Positions 32,622 to 44,081 of a stretch of DNA of 64,000 nucleotides are shown here, one piece after another. Position numbers and translations under genes: made by a program. Location: contig QANZ01005411.1 of the NCBI GenBank assembly GCA_003254925.1, forward strand, positions 46,379-110,378, written 5' to 3'. Numbering within the stretch: position 1 is the stretch's first letter; every line of letters starts with the position of its first letter. A model generated the notes under the pieces. That model was not told the origin of the DNA. It did no database searches and was given only the letters and a program-made list of their open reading frames with translations. This DNA is from Chamaecrista fasciculata (Eukaryota; Streptophyta; Magnoliopsida; Fabales; Fabaceae).

Positions 32622-35383
32622 ATGGCTAGAGATAGCTGCCTCGCTCGCGTCACCACCGGAGCCGCCCTTGGCGGCGCTATCGGCGGCGCCGTCGGTAAGC
32701 CTCTTGTTAACCCTTTTAGATATTTCTCTTCCCGAACGAAAAAATAATTAGCTTTATTACTTTCTCTTGTTATCGGAACTAAACCTTTCGTTGTTTGCTT
32801 CGAATTACGCAAAGTGAATATTAATTATATACTAGTGTGCTTTGCAAAAGATTAATTTAAATTTCATATTTATTACGTGTACTGGGTACTGGTGTGTTTT
32901 GTTGTTAGATGGTACTGGTAGTTCCTTTTTCTTAAGGTGTGGTTTTTATTAACTGTAGGTGCCGTTTATGGAACATATGAGGCTATTCGGTACAAGGTAT
33001 GTCTTCATATATACATATATTTTTTTTGTATTGCAGTATTTTTGTTCGTTCACTATTTGTTGATGAAGTGGTAATAATTTGTTATGTGATTGTGCCATCT
33101 CATTCATATTTGTATGTGTTCAAGCTGTAAGATCAAATTTATTACTCTTGTTAAAATATTATAGTAATCTTCATACAGTGACTGATAACGGAAGCTAGGG
33201 CTTAATGTAATCTGGGAAAAATTAAGCTCATTATGTCTGATATAGGGGAAGATATATGGTTTAAAATTGGACTACAATGCTTTTGTGATTGCAATATCTG
33301 CAAGTATTAAAAAACATTGGAAACCAAAATTCGATAAGGAGTTTTTATTGATTTGTCTTTTTAACTTTTAAGCTTCAGAAAATGCATGGTAAGGCAACAA
33401 AATAATGCAGAGGATTACCAATGACTGTTAATGGTTAGCTACTGCATAACAAACTTAATTATTTGAACAACTTGTTTTCAGAAGAGAGACTTGGTTTGAG
33501 TTTCATCATGGTATGTTTCGTGTGATTCAATATTTCATCATGGGCAAGTTTATATGCATCAATATGACTTATTCCTCAACTTTGTACCCCAATTTCAGTC
33601 TGTGCCCCGTTTTCTTTTCATGCTATTGTGTCCTTTCACATGGTGTAAGCATCTTATATTGCATCTAACCAATCATCATTCGTAAAGTGCTTAGAGGAAC
33701 TTAAGACACCATGGTGCCAGCAAGAGTAAATCTACAAGACATGTTAATAGTAGAACTATGCCCTTAGATGAATGATATGTTTCTTAGCTATGATGTGTCA
33801 AAGCCCTTGGTCTGAAGCCTGGCTTACTTGTCTCCTTTATATATCTACTTTGATTTCTCCCTATTAAATTCCTCATTTGTATCTGTTTGCTCAGGTGGGC
33901 AACTTAGATTTTCCCAATTTCAAAAATCCTAACCATTTTTAATTCTTTGCAAATTTGCCTTAAGTTCTATTAAACCTAGAGTTACTTTGTGCCAGTATTG
34001 TTGGGTGTTGACCAACCTGGAGCAGTTACATAAACCTGGAATCCTACGTCATCTTTGTTTCAATCTGATTATTTTAGAGATTCTTATTTGCTTCAAATTC
34101 TCATAAAATAGATGCTTGTCAAAATGAATATCTTGAAGAAAATAACTTCTAAGCAATTTAAAACTGTTACATCTTAAAAGGCAGGAACCTTGATGAATAA
34201 AATGTCATTTTCTAAGCTGTTGTGAGTGAAGTGATGGAGATCAATTGTCACCAACTGCCAACAGGGAGGTTTAGGAGAATTTGTAACTTTCTTGTATTTG
34301 AATTTTTTAGAGGTGGATACTTGTGAAGCACCGATCTTTGCCAACCTTGCTATTAGAGGATTCCTAACTTTTGGTAGCATACAATTGTGGTTAGGTCCTG
34401 GAGACTTTAGCATCTAGTTTTCTTTGTTGCATGCCGTGGCATAACATCACCAAGGTCTCTTTGGAGCTTGGATTTATATTTAACTATAATACTGATTCTG
34501 TTAGAATCCACTGCTATATTTAACACCAAAATGCTATATAAATCCCACTTTCTGATGGAGAGTAGGTTGATGCAGTAGACACACAACAGAAATCTCACAG
34601 AAGCACTCCTAAAGACAAAGAACACTCACAAAGATAGCTGTAACATTAGGGTGTCTAGCTTTCAAGAGGCCAGACTCTCCCATACCATTTCCCAACATTT
34701 TCTTTGAACCTCACTCTCTCTGGGGTCTGCTTACAAATACCGGACCCTAGATGTTGTTATGCCCTGCTCTTCCGTCAATCCCTTGGGGTCCTGTCCTTTT
34801 CTTCTCTTCCTTTCTTCTTCTTGTGTATGCTTTAACTAAGGTGGGCATAACAGATTCTAATTCATGCTTTAGACTTGAAGATCGGGTTGGAACAATAAAA
34901 CGTCTTTTGTGCTGAGGTGCATTTCATGTTAGCCATAAGGTGTGTCATAAATGCAAATGCTCCCTCTATATCACCTTACATTTTACCTGGACAGACTGTT
35001 AAAGATATATTTCCTATCTAGTAAACTGAAGTTATTACTTCCAATTCCCAACCAACTGTCTAAGCTGAAAAAATTGTCAGGAGTGATAAATAAGTTTAGG
35101 AGATAGAACATTAATCCCCAAATGTATACATGTTATGGTTTAAAATCTTGTCAATTCTTGTATTTCTTTTTATATCTGCTTCTAACTTTTCAAAATTCTA
35201 CAACCATGGGCCTTTCCTGTTAATTACATTTTGCTTGGATATATCCTAAAGACAAGGCATATTGAAACCATGCAGGTTCCTGGTTTCCTAAAGATAAGGC
35301 ATATTGGGCAGACTACTCTTGGAAGTGCAGCTGTATTTGGTTTATTCCTTGGTGCTGGAAGCTTGATACACTGTGGCCGGTAA
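32622..35383 (+). CDS. ROMO1: ROMO1-like mitochondrial inner-membrane protein (3 exons, 72 aa)
   Basis: A plant homologue of reactive oxygen species modulator 1 (Mgr2 in yeast), a small inner mitochondrial membrane protein linked in animals and fungi to ROS production and the TIM23 translocase. Exons are 32622-32694, 32959-32996 and 35276-35383, with phases 1 and 0, ending TAA. The protein starts MARDSCLARVTTGAALGG, has a first glycine-rich membrane segment (GAALGGAIGGAVGAVYGTY), a basic loop (EAIRYKVPGFLKIRHIG) and a second segment (LGSAAVFGLFLGAGSLI), and ends HCGR. This helical hairpin and the ~70-residue length match the family. There is no cleavable presequence, as usual for ROMO1/Mgr2. 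The second intron (2279 bp) makes up most of the gene. A PIF-like element ends about 100 bp before the TATA box. Confidence 0.93.
32997..35275 (+). other. Long intron 2 of the ROMO1-like gene
   Basis: Mostly unique sequence. The minus-strand frame at 34174-34413 has no recognised domain. Around 34620-34850 lies CT-rich sequence reminiscent of an LTR end, without matching partner. At its 3' edge a 20-base block (CCTAAAGACAAGGCATATTG, 35245-35264) nearly repeats the start of exon 3 (35287-35306). Confidence 0.5.
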
Positions 35384-36245
35384 TCATGGTTGCCAGAGAG
35401 GAATTTACAGATTTTCCCTAGTACTACCCCCCCGCCCTTTTTTCCCTTTTTTTGTCCCTCTTCCCTTATTTTTCCAAGTTTTTTTAGTAGAGTTATGTTC
35501 TGAAATTGTTGCTTATTTTTCTGACATAGATTTATCTTTTTTTTTTAAAAAAAAAGTCGTCAATCTGAACACATTTATTTTCAATTCGGAATGTGGTTTT
35601 TGTTAGGAAAAAAAAAAAGTCAATCTAAATAGGCCCTTATTACTTTTGAGCTTCATATTAAGTTTTAAATTCTTGCTAGCTAGAAGCTTAGAATAAAGCA
35701 GATCATTTGTGGTTTGCCTCTGTAATACGCCAAATCATGGCCCTTGTGATCTGGCCATAGCTAAGGGTGCGTTTGCATTAGCTTTAGAAAAAAGTGCTTC
35801 TTTTTTTCAACTTTTAATAATAGAGCTTTTATTTTAAAAATAAGCTATTTATGTTTGGATGTCACAGTTAAAAGTACTTTTTATATTACAAATGATGTTT
35901 GGATGTAAATTTATAAAAGTGCTTTTTAATATGTGAAATTTACCAAAAAGGACATCTCAAAAGTACTTCTTTTATTATGTGTTTGGATGTAAAAGCACTT
36001 AATATAAAATTATAAAATTTTAACTAATTTATCCACTAATCTTAAATTTTAGACATGTATTATCATAATAAAATTGTTCGAATAACAAAGTAATGAAAAA
36101 ATATATATCACCACATAATAACAATTAAAAAAAGTAGAAAATAATTACAATACCACGTAATAATAATTTAAAAATGTTCAGAAAATACTAATTAAATTAT
36201 TCAAAGCTTTAATGACGAGGCCGACTAGATAACTGGTTCCTGATT

Positions 36246-37068
36246 NNNNNNNNNNNNNNNNNNNNNNNNNNNNNNNNNNNNNNNNNNNNNNNNNNNNNNN
36301 NNNNNNNNNNNNNNNNNNNNNNNNNNNNNNNNNNNNNNNNNNNNNNNNNNNNNNNNNNNNNNNNNNNNNNNNNNNNNNNNNNNNNNNNNNNNNNNNNNNN
36401 NNNNNNNNNNNNNNNNNNNNNNNNNNNNNNNNNNNNNNNNNNNNNNNNNNNNNNNNNNNNNNNNNNNNNNNNNNNNNNNNNNNNNNNNNNNNNNNNNNNN
36501 NNNNNNNNNNNNNNNNNNNNNNNNNNNNNNNNNNNNNNNNNNNNNNNNNNNNNNNNNNNNNNNNNNNNNNNNNNNNNNNNNNNNNNNNNNNNNNNNNNNN
36601 NNNNNNNNNNNNNNNNNNNNNNNNNNNNNNNNNNNNNNNNNNNNNNNNNNNNNNNNNNNNNNNNNNNNNNNNNNNNNNNNNNNNNNNNNNNNNNNNNNNN
36701 NNNNNNNNNNNNNNNNNNNNNNNNNNNNNNNNNNNNNNNNNNNNNNNNNNNNNNNNNNNNNNNNNNNNNNNNNNNNNNNNNNNNNNNNNNNNNNNNNNNN
36801 NNNNNNNNNNNNNNNNNNNNNNNNNNNNNNNNNNNNNNNNNNNNNNNNNNNNNNNNNNNNNNNNNNNNNNNNNNNNNNNNNNNNNNNNNNNNNNNNNNNN
36901 NNNNNNNNNNNNNNNNNNNNNNNNNNNNNNNNNNNNNNNNNNNNNNNNNNNNNNNNNNNNNNNNNNNNNNNNNNNNNNNNNNNNNNNNNNNNNNNNNNNN
37001 NNNNNNNNNNNNNNNNNNNNNNNNNNNNNNNNNNNNNNNNNNNNNNNNNNNNNNNNNNNNNNNNNNNN
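36246..37068. other. Assembly gap (run of N)
   Basis: About 823 undetermined bases. A minus-strand 'reading frame' spanning it is an artefact of the Ns. Confidence 0.99.
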
Positions 37069-37693
37069 GATGACTTTTTCTCTCTTGTTCGTTTGTAAAC
37101 TAAAATTCAACCAAATGCACACTATGAATCAACAAACACAAAACTATTGATCTAACTTCAGTATCATTAAAAGCTCACAAAAACTTCCCTATGATCACAA
37201 AATATAATTAACTAGAGAAGTGAAAGCTAATGCTATAGGGTGGGATGTCAAATGGAGAGGGAATTTACAACTAATTAACCAGCAAACAAGACTTTTTTAT
37301 GCAAAACAGAGCAATTTTATAAATATTAATCCATTACAAAGAAAACCCATCTACAATCAACTTGTACTTGTGACCATGGTGTCAAAACAGCAATTTTACA
37401 AAGTGATATAGGAACCAGATCGGGGTAAGCAAAGCAATTCCAATCACATATAGGAAACATCTCTCCCCAGATAAACCCTCCCTGGACACCAAATTCACGG
37501 ATTCCTAACACCCAGGTTTTCAGTCGGAGATTATCATGTCCCCTTCCTCCCTCGAAACTTCAAAACTACAAAACCGTAATATTTTAAGAGTAAATTTTCT
37601 CATGCTTTCTCATAGTTCTCATGCGTTTACACCCTACCCATACCGTTGGCGAATCGCTAGAAAGGGAAGAAGAAAACTGTAAAAGCAAGAAGA

Positions 37694-37818
37694 ATGAATG
37701 ATGAAGAAGAAGGAGACGAACCTAATGAATGCTCTCGCGAATGATGAAGAATGAGACGAACCGAAGAAACCTGATGAATTTGACTTGATGAATGATGAAG
37801 AAGAAGGAGACGAACCTG
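37694..37818. repeat. Degenerate tandem repeat GAATGATGAAGAA...GAGACGAAC
   Basis: TGAATGATGAAGAAGAAGGA followed by GACGAACCT occurs at 37695 and 37789, with a shorter variant near 37740, spacing ~44-50 bp. It lies inside the PIF/Harbinger-like element, right of the gap. Confidence 0.65.
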
Positions 37819-38153
37819 TGCGCCGTAGAGGAAGAAGCACGGAGACTGCGAATGAGTGAAAAAATTAGGTCAATAGGAGGAAGGGTAAAGTTGTAATATC
37901 AAATATTTAGTAAGGTTATTTTTGTCCTATAAAAGTAAAAATAGTGCTTCTCCGTGTTTTTATTTAGCTCTACCGCACCCTCTTTTTTTGGAAGCTAGAA
38001 AATCCAACTTCTGAAAAAAGCCCCTATTCAACTTTTTTTTTAACTTCTGTTTTTTTTTCTAAAGCCCATCCAAACACTTAAAAATATTTAAGAAGCACTT
38101 ATATTTAAAAATGAAGTGCTTTTTTCCTAAAATAAGCTTAACCAAACGCACCC

Positions 38154-40158
38154 TAAGTCTCTTTTATGTGTGTTGGAGCTTTAGCTAATTCTCTTGATCT
38201 AAACGCACAGTTTGGCTTAGCTAATTCTGCCTCTACTGGGAATGATGGGGATTACAAGGGATCCGTGTGAAGCTTTGACAGAACTTACGTAGCTAATGAC
38301 ATGTAATGTAAAATTTATAGAAAAAGAAACTCAAATCTTAAATTAAAAAATAAGATGAAGTTTGTTGTTAATTTATTGGAAAAAGCTAGTCAAAGGATAA
38401 AATTGACCAAAATATGAGATATTGTGAATAAAATTGATTGCAAAGTTAGATTAGGAATGAAATTAACAATTGGTGTAAAGTTTAGGGACTAAAAAGGTGT
38501 TTTGCCTTCTTTTTATTACTATCTTTATGAGAAATGAAGCTCAGCTTCATGGACTTTAAAGCCTATGTTTGAATGGGGTCTTTTTATGGAGGAAAGGGGA
38601 AGGGAGGGATGAATATTATTTTTGTGTTTGGTAGGTTGAAATTAAAAAAAACAAATAATGTGTGATTCATTTTTAATCACCTGTTATATTATGTAAAAAA
38701 GTACAGGGAGCTAATCTTTCATTCCTTTTCATTTTCTTTCAATCTCTTCATTTCTTTTTTCTTCCCTTCTCGGTAGTAAGTGTGATTGGGAATCAAAAGG
38801 TAAAGATAAGAAAATAGATTTTTGGCCAAAAAAAAAAGGAATATATCAAAAGAGAATGCCAAGAGCTAAGTGTTATTTTTTAGTCTTTTCTCTATTTAAT
38901 TAGAGTAGTCAATAAAAAAACAAATTGACTTCTGAAAGTAAGTTGCTCATCTCATACTTGAAAGAGTGAAATTCATCATATCTTTTTATTTTAAATTCAA
39001 ATGTTATGAATTTAAAACTATGTGTTACTTTTGAGTAGTTCTTTTTATGACTAATTAAAATTAATGTCAAATGAGATCAAATCACATGACGAAAGTAAGT
39101 TTAAGATTAAAAGTAAAAGATTTTAAACTTATCCCATATTTTAAAAATCAATCAGTATTTGATCAAGAAATATTTCTGAATTGTTTTTCAATTATACAAA
39201 TGGGTCAACTATTTCTTTACCACCAACTTTCTTGTCCCGGTGTCCCCTACATATCCATTCTCGTTTGTCATGACGCAGTGGCGTTAGAAATATGTAAGAA
39301 TTTCTCAGCCATTACACAATATATAGCCATTAATTCATTCATCTGAAGAAATACAAAAAGAAAGCCAGAGGGAGTGAGAATTCTGAGCCTAAAACCAGAA
39401 ACGTTCAAAGTAATAAGGAAGCAGTGATCTCAACAACATATATCATACATACATAGCTAATTTTGGCAACTCAAAGGTAAGCAATGAACCATTCTGTAGT
39501 TTCTTCAAGTAGACACATGTTTCTCAAGATGGAAACCTCTTCCCTGCTAGCTAGTTTTGACTTCCCATTTCATTCAATAGCAATATGTAAATTTTTTCCC
39601 TTTTCTTTAATATTTCGCAATTATTTTTTACCAGAGACAATTTTATTTAAAAGATTTGTTAGATATTAAATATAAACACTTCTCTTTGATAAATCTAAAT
39701 TCAACTAGACAGAAGTCAACGTATAGTTCAACAATACAATTTTGTTTTTTGAAGAAAAATTTGATTCACAAGTATGAATGCTTCTGCACAAAACATGGGT
39801 CACCACAATATATATATTAACTACTCCTCCTTTTTTTTTTGGTCACAAAATGTCAAAAATGCAATATTTTAATTCGAGATAATGATCATTTTCAACTAAT
39901 ATCTCACCTACTTCAATAAATATTGATTCCCATAGACCATAGTGAATTTCTGTTATGGGTTTTTGCTCAATTTGGATTTTTAATTTATTTGTGGTGAATT
40001 TTTAATATATTATTATTTGCACTTTGCAGAGTATTGGCATGGAATATGGTATTCCTCATTGGAGAGGTACTATGGAGGGCGCTGATTGGCTGGTTTTCTT
40101 TGTGCTTTACTTTCTCTACACAAATATCCCATCATTCCTAATTTCCTATAATTAGCTT
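38154..40158. other. Intergenic, with a partial Family-A MITE at 38296-38507
   Basis: The 38296-38507 portion is the reverse-complement of roughly the first half of Family A (end ...GTGTTTTGCCT). The remainder is AT-rich; two reading frames of 91 and 61 codons (39071-39346, 39484-39669) show no recognisable domain and no codon structure I would trust. Confidence 0.5.
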
Positions 40159-41567
40159 GGTTTTTTTATTTTAATAATACAAAAAAATAAAAAAAAATAA
40201 AAACAAAAAAAAGATTTTGATCACCCAAAAAAAAATTATTTCCCATATGGGTGCCACGTGACACCCGTTTATTTTTAATTTTTTTTTTCTTTTTAAAAAA
40301 TGAAATCATAGACATCACTGTAATTTTATTTTCTTTTTTTAAAAAAATTAAAAATAAAATCGCAAACTTGACTACGATTTCATTTTTAATTTTTTTTAAA
40401 AAAAATTAAAATCGCACAATAATTGATTTTATTTTATTTTCAATTTTTTAAAAGAATAAAATAAAATTGAACCCCATAGTTTGACCTGCGATTTGCAGTC
40501 AGAGGAGGGAAAAAAAATATTGAACCGTGTCGCACACAAGTATTGAACCCCTCATACTTTACATAAAATAAAATTTTCTCCCCCATTCCGTTGAGCCAGA
40601 ACATGCGTATTGATTGCAATTTCAACAACCAAAATGTTATATAAAGTATGTCCTGTGATCTAAAAAAATACAAAATTGCCCCTAAAATTATTGACAAAGT
40701 AACATGTTGAGATGGGAAATTTGAGAAATTTCAAGTTCAAGTAGAATTTGAAATCGCGATAAATAAATGACCGGCGAACAATTTTGGCTAGTTGTTTCGA
40801 TACGTTTTCGTGAGATCTAGAGTACAGAAGTACCAAAAATGAGTTTCGAGATAGTACGGAGAGAAAACGTAGGATATTTTAGGTCAAAACTTTAAACGAA
40901 GATATCGGGAGCTATACAAGTCAAAATTCAGCAAATGATATATGAATTTCGGGTAACTTTTCGAGACAAGGCCAACCTAAACTCCGTAGGGTTTGGCCGC
41001 CTCCGCTTCGTCAAAACACGTCGTTTGCTTGCTTAAAATTGGCTTTTCTTTGTTTGCTTGGTTGTTTAATTATTATAGACATGGCAACATGTTACTTTGT
41101 CAATAATTTTAGGGGCAATTTTGTATTTTTTTCCCTCCTCTGTGCAACACGGTTCAATACTTGTGTGCGACACGGTTCAATATTTTTTTTCCCTCCTCTG
41201 ACTGCAAATCGCAGGTCAAACTATGGGGTTCAATTTTATTTTATTCTTTTATAAAAATTGAAAATAAAATAAAATCAATTATTGTGCGATTTTTTTTTAA
41301 AAAAAATAAAATAAAATCGCAGTCAACTGTTCGATTTTAATTTTTTAAAAAAAAAATTAAAATGAAATCGCAGTTAAGTTTGCGATTTTATTTTTAATTT
41401 TTTAAAAAAAAAGAAAATAAAATTACAGTGATGTCTGCGATTCATTTTTTAAAAAGAAAAAAAAAATTAATAATAAACGGGTGCCACGTGGCACCCATAT
41501 TGGGAATAAATTTTTTTTTGGGTGATCAAAATCTTTATTTTTTTTTTATTATTAAAATAAAAAAACC
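40159..41567. mobile_element. Long inverted repeat element (MULE-like), arms >350 bp
   Basis: The left arm from GGTTTTTTTATTTTAATAAT is mirrored at 41567. Arms share GGTGATCAAAATCTTT, GGGTGCCACGTG, several AAAATCGCA blocks and the GACCTGCGATTTGCAGTC stretch, ending inward near CGTGTCGCACACAAGTATTG (about 40530 and 41150). Flanking TAATTAGCTT (left) and TGCTTAGCTT (right) agree at 8 of 10 bases, compatible with a worn 9-10 bp Mutator-type duplication. The unique core (40560-41130) has no protein domain. Confidence 0.82.
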
Positions 41568-41955
41568 TGCTTAGCTTGAGTGCTTTTTCTCTTTTTCTTC
41601 TATTCTTTGTGTGTGTTCGATAAAGTAAGAGTGTATATATTTTAAGATAAATATTTTTTATTTATGTTTTTTATTATTAAGTTAAAATTTTAATTTATTA
41701 GCTTATATAGTAGTATAGCTAAAAATTGGTCTTACTCGTTATATTATATATATATATATATATATTATAACTAGCTAGTGGATGAACTGCTGAGGCAACC
41801 CAGTAATAACTGGAGGATCGCCCTTTCAAATCACAGGTTTAAAATCAAGGAGATCTGGCCCTGAATTGATTGTTTCGTCCCGGGAGTTTGATGTTTCATG
41901 TAGTTTTTTATTTCTCTTTTTTCCCTTCCTCTGTTATGTTCAATTCAAAAAAAAA

Positions 41956-42973
41956 AACTAGCTAGTGTTATCTACTATATATAAAAATTCCTTTTCTAAA
42001 GGAAATTATGATGTTAAATTAAAATTTTAAATAAATTATAAATATTAAATAATTAATTTTTTAAATTTTAACCAATCACTTTTTTAAAAAAAATATGTAA
42101 TTAAGGATTGATGATTGTGGATAGATCATTGATGTTTGCTTAATTATATTGAGTGGTTCCTGTGAGTGGACATTTTGATTGTTAGTGAATTTAATTTGAT
42201 ATGAATGGTAACATTTGGATGTCGTACTTAATTCCACAACAATCTTATTCTTCTCCAATATTATATATCATATGGAATCTAAGAGTATGAGTTAATTTTT
42301 GGTAATGAAAAAGTTTAAATGATTTAATTATAAAAAATATACAAAAAAAAAATTATAATTAAAAAATATTAATAGTAAGATAAAATATGTTTTTTAATCA
42401 TTAAATTTATCTCCAAATTATAATTTAATACTTAGATATTAAAAATATACTTTTTGTCCTTGATTTTTTTAACAAACATAATCTATTTAGTCTGTATAAA
42501 AAATATTTTAGAGACTAAATAATTAACATTTATAAAAAAAACAGAAAACTAAAACTAAAAAGTAATATATAGAGTTTCTCAAAAAGTTTGTGTATTTTTC
42601 TTTTCTTTGAATAAATCCATCTAACATGTGATTATAATTTGATAGAAAGATGTGGACTTGTGGAGAGGTTGAAAATAACAACAAAAATTAATAATATATA
42701 GTTTGACAGGGAAGTTCTTGTTAATGGACAAATTAAATTCACTAACAATCAAAATGTCCACTCACAGGAACCACTCAATATAATTAAGCAAACATCAATG
42801 ATCTATCCACAATCATCAATCCTTAATTACATATTTTTTTTTAAAAAAGTGATTTGTTAAAATTTAAAAAATTAATTATTTAATATTTATAATTTATTTA
42901 AAATTTTAATTTAACATCTATAATTTGCTTTAGAAAAGGAATTTTTATATATAGTAGATAACACTAGCTAGTT
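41956..42973. mobile_element. Second long inverted repeat, ~243-bp near-identical arms
   Basis: The left arm 41956-42198 and right arm 42730-42973 are near-perfect reverse complements with only a few mismatches and short indels, starting AACTAGCTAGTGTTATCTAC and ending inward at GAATTTAATTTG. The 531-bp loop is AT-rich and non-coding. Transcription through it would give a long, nearly perfect hairpin. The closeness of the arms suggests a young element or ongoing gene conversion. Confidence 0.85.
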
Positions 42974-43235
42974 ATAATATATATATATATATAATTCAAT
43001 CAAATATTCAACACTATCTTGGAGAGATTATATGCATTGGCATTAGGAATAGGACTTGATTAATTAATAATATATATATATATATTGTTTTAGTTAATTA
43101 ATTGGGTTTTGCGGTGATTATTACTTTTTTTAATATAAAAAGTAAATGAATTTTATACATCAAATTGTTTTTTATATTTAATTTCTCTCAAGATCTATAT
43201 CTCTCCCACTNTTTTTGTAATAAAAAATTTAGGTG

Positions 43236-43395
43236 AGGAGATGACGTCCCAGTCAAGGGTCAGGGCAGGCCTCCGGGCTCAAATAGCACTTACAGATAAC
43301 CCATCAAATGAGATATCACCAGGAATCGAACCCGAGCCATGCAATTGTCATGGGCGTAAGATGTCAAACCTCATTAGCGTATAATGTCACTTTTA
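43236..43395 (-). mobile_element. Possible tRNA-derived SINE
   Basis: On the minus strand a GGTTCGATTCCTGG motif (B-box/T-arm-like) is preceded by an A-box-like stretch CATGACAATTGCATGGCTCG. The unit ends in T/A-rich sequence near 43230. It does not fold as a full tRNA, so a SINE is preferred. Family and exact ends are not identified. Confidence 0.4.
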
Positions 43396-43880
43396 GTTGT
43401 GCTTTCAAAAATATTTTTAGATTAATTATACACTCAATTTTTTTTTGGTCAATTGTACTCTAAAACTTTAGGAATATCAAGAGTACTTTTATCCTATATT
43501 TTATTTATAACATGTTAATGTAATATTTTTTATTTTGGTAATTTATTTATTTATTAATGGTCTAATACCAATTGAACCCCAATTAAAACTATTAAAGTAT
43601 TAAGCCTTTTAGCAACTGCTTCCACCAAATTGAATCACCGGTCCGTATTGGGCCCAAAAAAAAAAACACCGGTCCGTACGATTTTAAAAACATTGGCTAT
43701 TGCTTATTAGTCCTTACTTTACTCTTTCTTTAGTCTTGAATCTTCGCCTTCACAGTACGCTCGCGCACTCACTAGTTTACCGTTGCAATCTCGTCGTGTC
43801 TCGCTACAACGGTCTTATTTCGCAGATTGAAACTTTGAAACTCTTTCGCTCTTGCTCGTCTTTCGTCTTCTATATTCGCA

Positions 43881-44081
43881 ATGCGAAACTCAAAATCTTC
43901 TTCTTCCATCGTCTCCACCGAGCAGCGAAATTGGAATACCCTTTTCCATGGCATGGTTCACATGATTCGGACCCAACAACAACAGTTCCTCAAAGATCGC
44001 AAACTTTTTGAAGATATCATCAAAATTCAACGTGATGGATGGGAATCTGATAATCGTCTTTACAAGGATCACCTTTCCGAG
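43881..44081 (+). CDS. First exon of an uncharacterised small plant gene (partial)
   Basis: A 67-codon reading frame begins MRNSKSSSSIVSTEQRNWNT, continues with LFHGMVHMIRTQQQQFLKDR and a charged helix with KLFEDIIKIQRDGWESD, and ends DHLSE at a good donor (GAG|gtactt, phase 0). It resembles the N-terminus of a conserved plant family of unknown function that combines an RxWNxLF.xMVxM.. helix with a coiled coil. This similarity is from memory and has not been tested. No continuing exon was found before the transposon cluster begins at about 45.1 kb, so the gene may be split or truncated by insertion. The heptad-like spacing suggests protein-protein contact. CT-rich sequence upstream (43690-43870) could be its leader. 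Confidence 0.5.

Larger units (their letters stand above)
35765..38153. mobile_element. PIF/Harbinger-like element with TAA target duplication
   Basis: The ends GGGTGCGTTTG and CAAACGCACCC are perfect inverted copies, and TAA flanks both sides (35762-35764, 38154-38156), the classic PIF/Harbinger TWA duplication. Subterminal AAAGTGCTT/AAGCACTT motifs are mirrored over about 200 bp. Its middle is an unsequenced gap (36246-37068), so a transposase cannot be excluded. It lies downstream of the ROMO1-like gene. Confidence 0.82.

Noticed and set aside
36178..37122. A 314-codon minus-strand reading frame
   Set aside because: Almost all its codons are Ns from the assembly gap, so nothing supports it.
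37634..37840. Serine-rich 68-codon minus-strand frame
   Set aside because: It is the complement of a GATGAAGAA-type tandem repeat inside a transposon.
40440..41254. Two reading frames sharing the same ~33-residue tail on opposite strands
   Set aside because: The shared tail only reflects the inverted-repeat arms; there is no independent coding evidence.
41775..41935. A second SINE suggested by the text GGTTTAAAATCAAGG and a following T-rich tail
   Set aside because: Neither a clear A-box nor a flanking duplication could be found, so it was left unannotated.
43300..43345. A tRNA gene suggested by GGTTCGATTCC on the minus strand
   Set aside because: No acceptor stem or anticodon arm can be formed. 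A SINE remnant is more likely.
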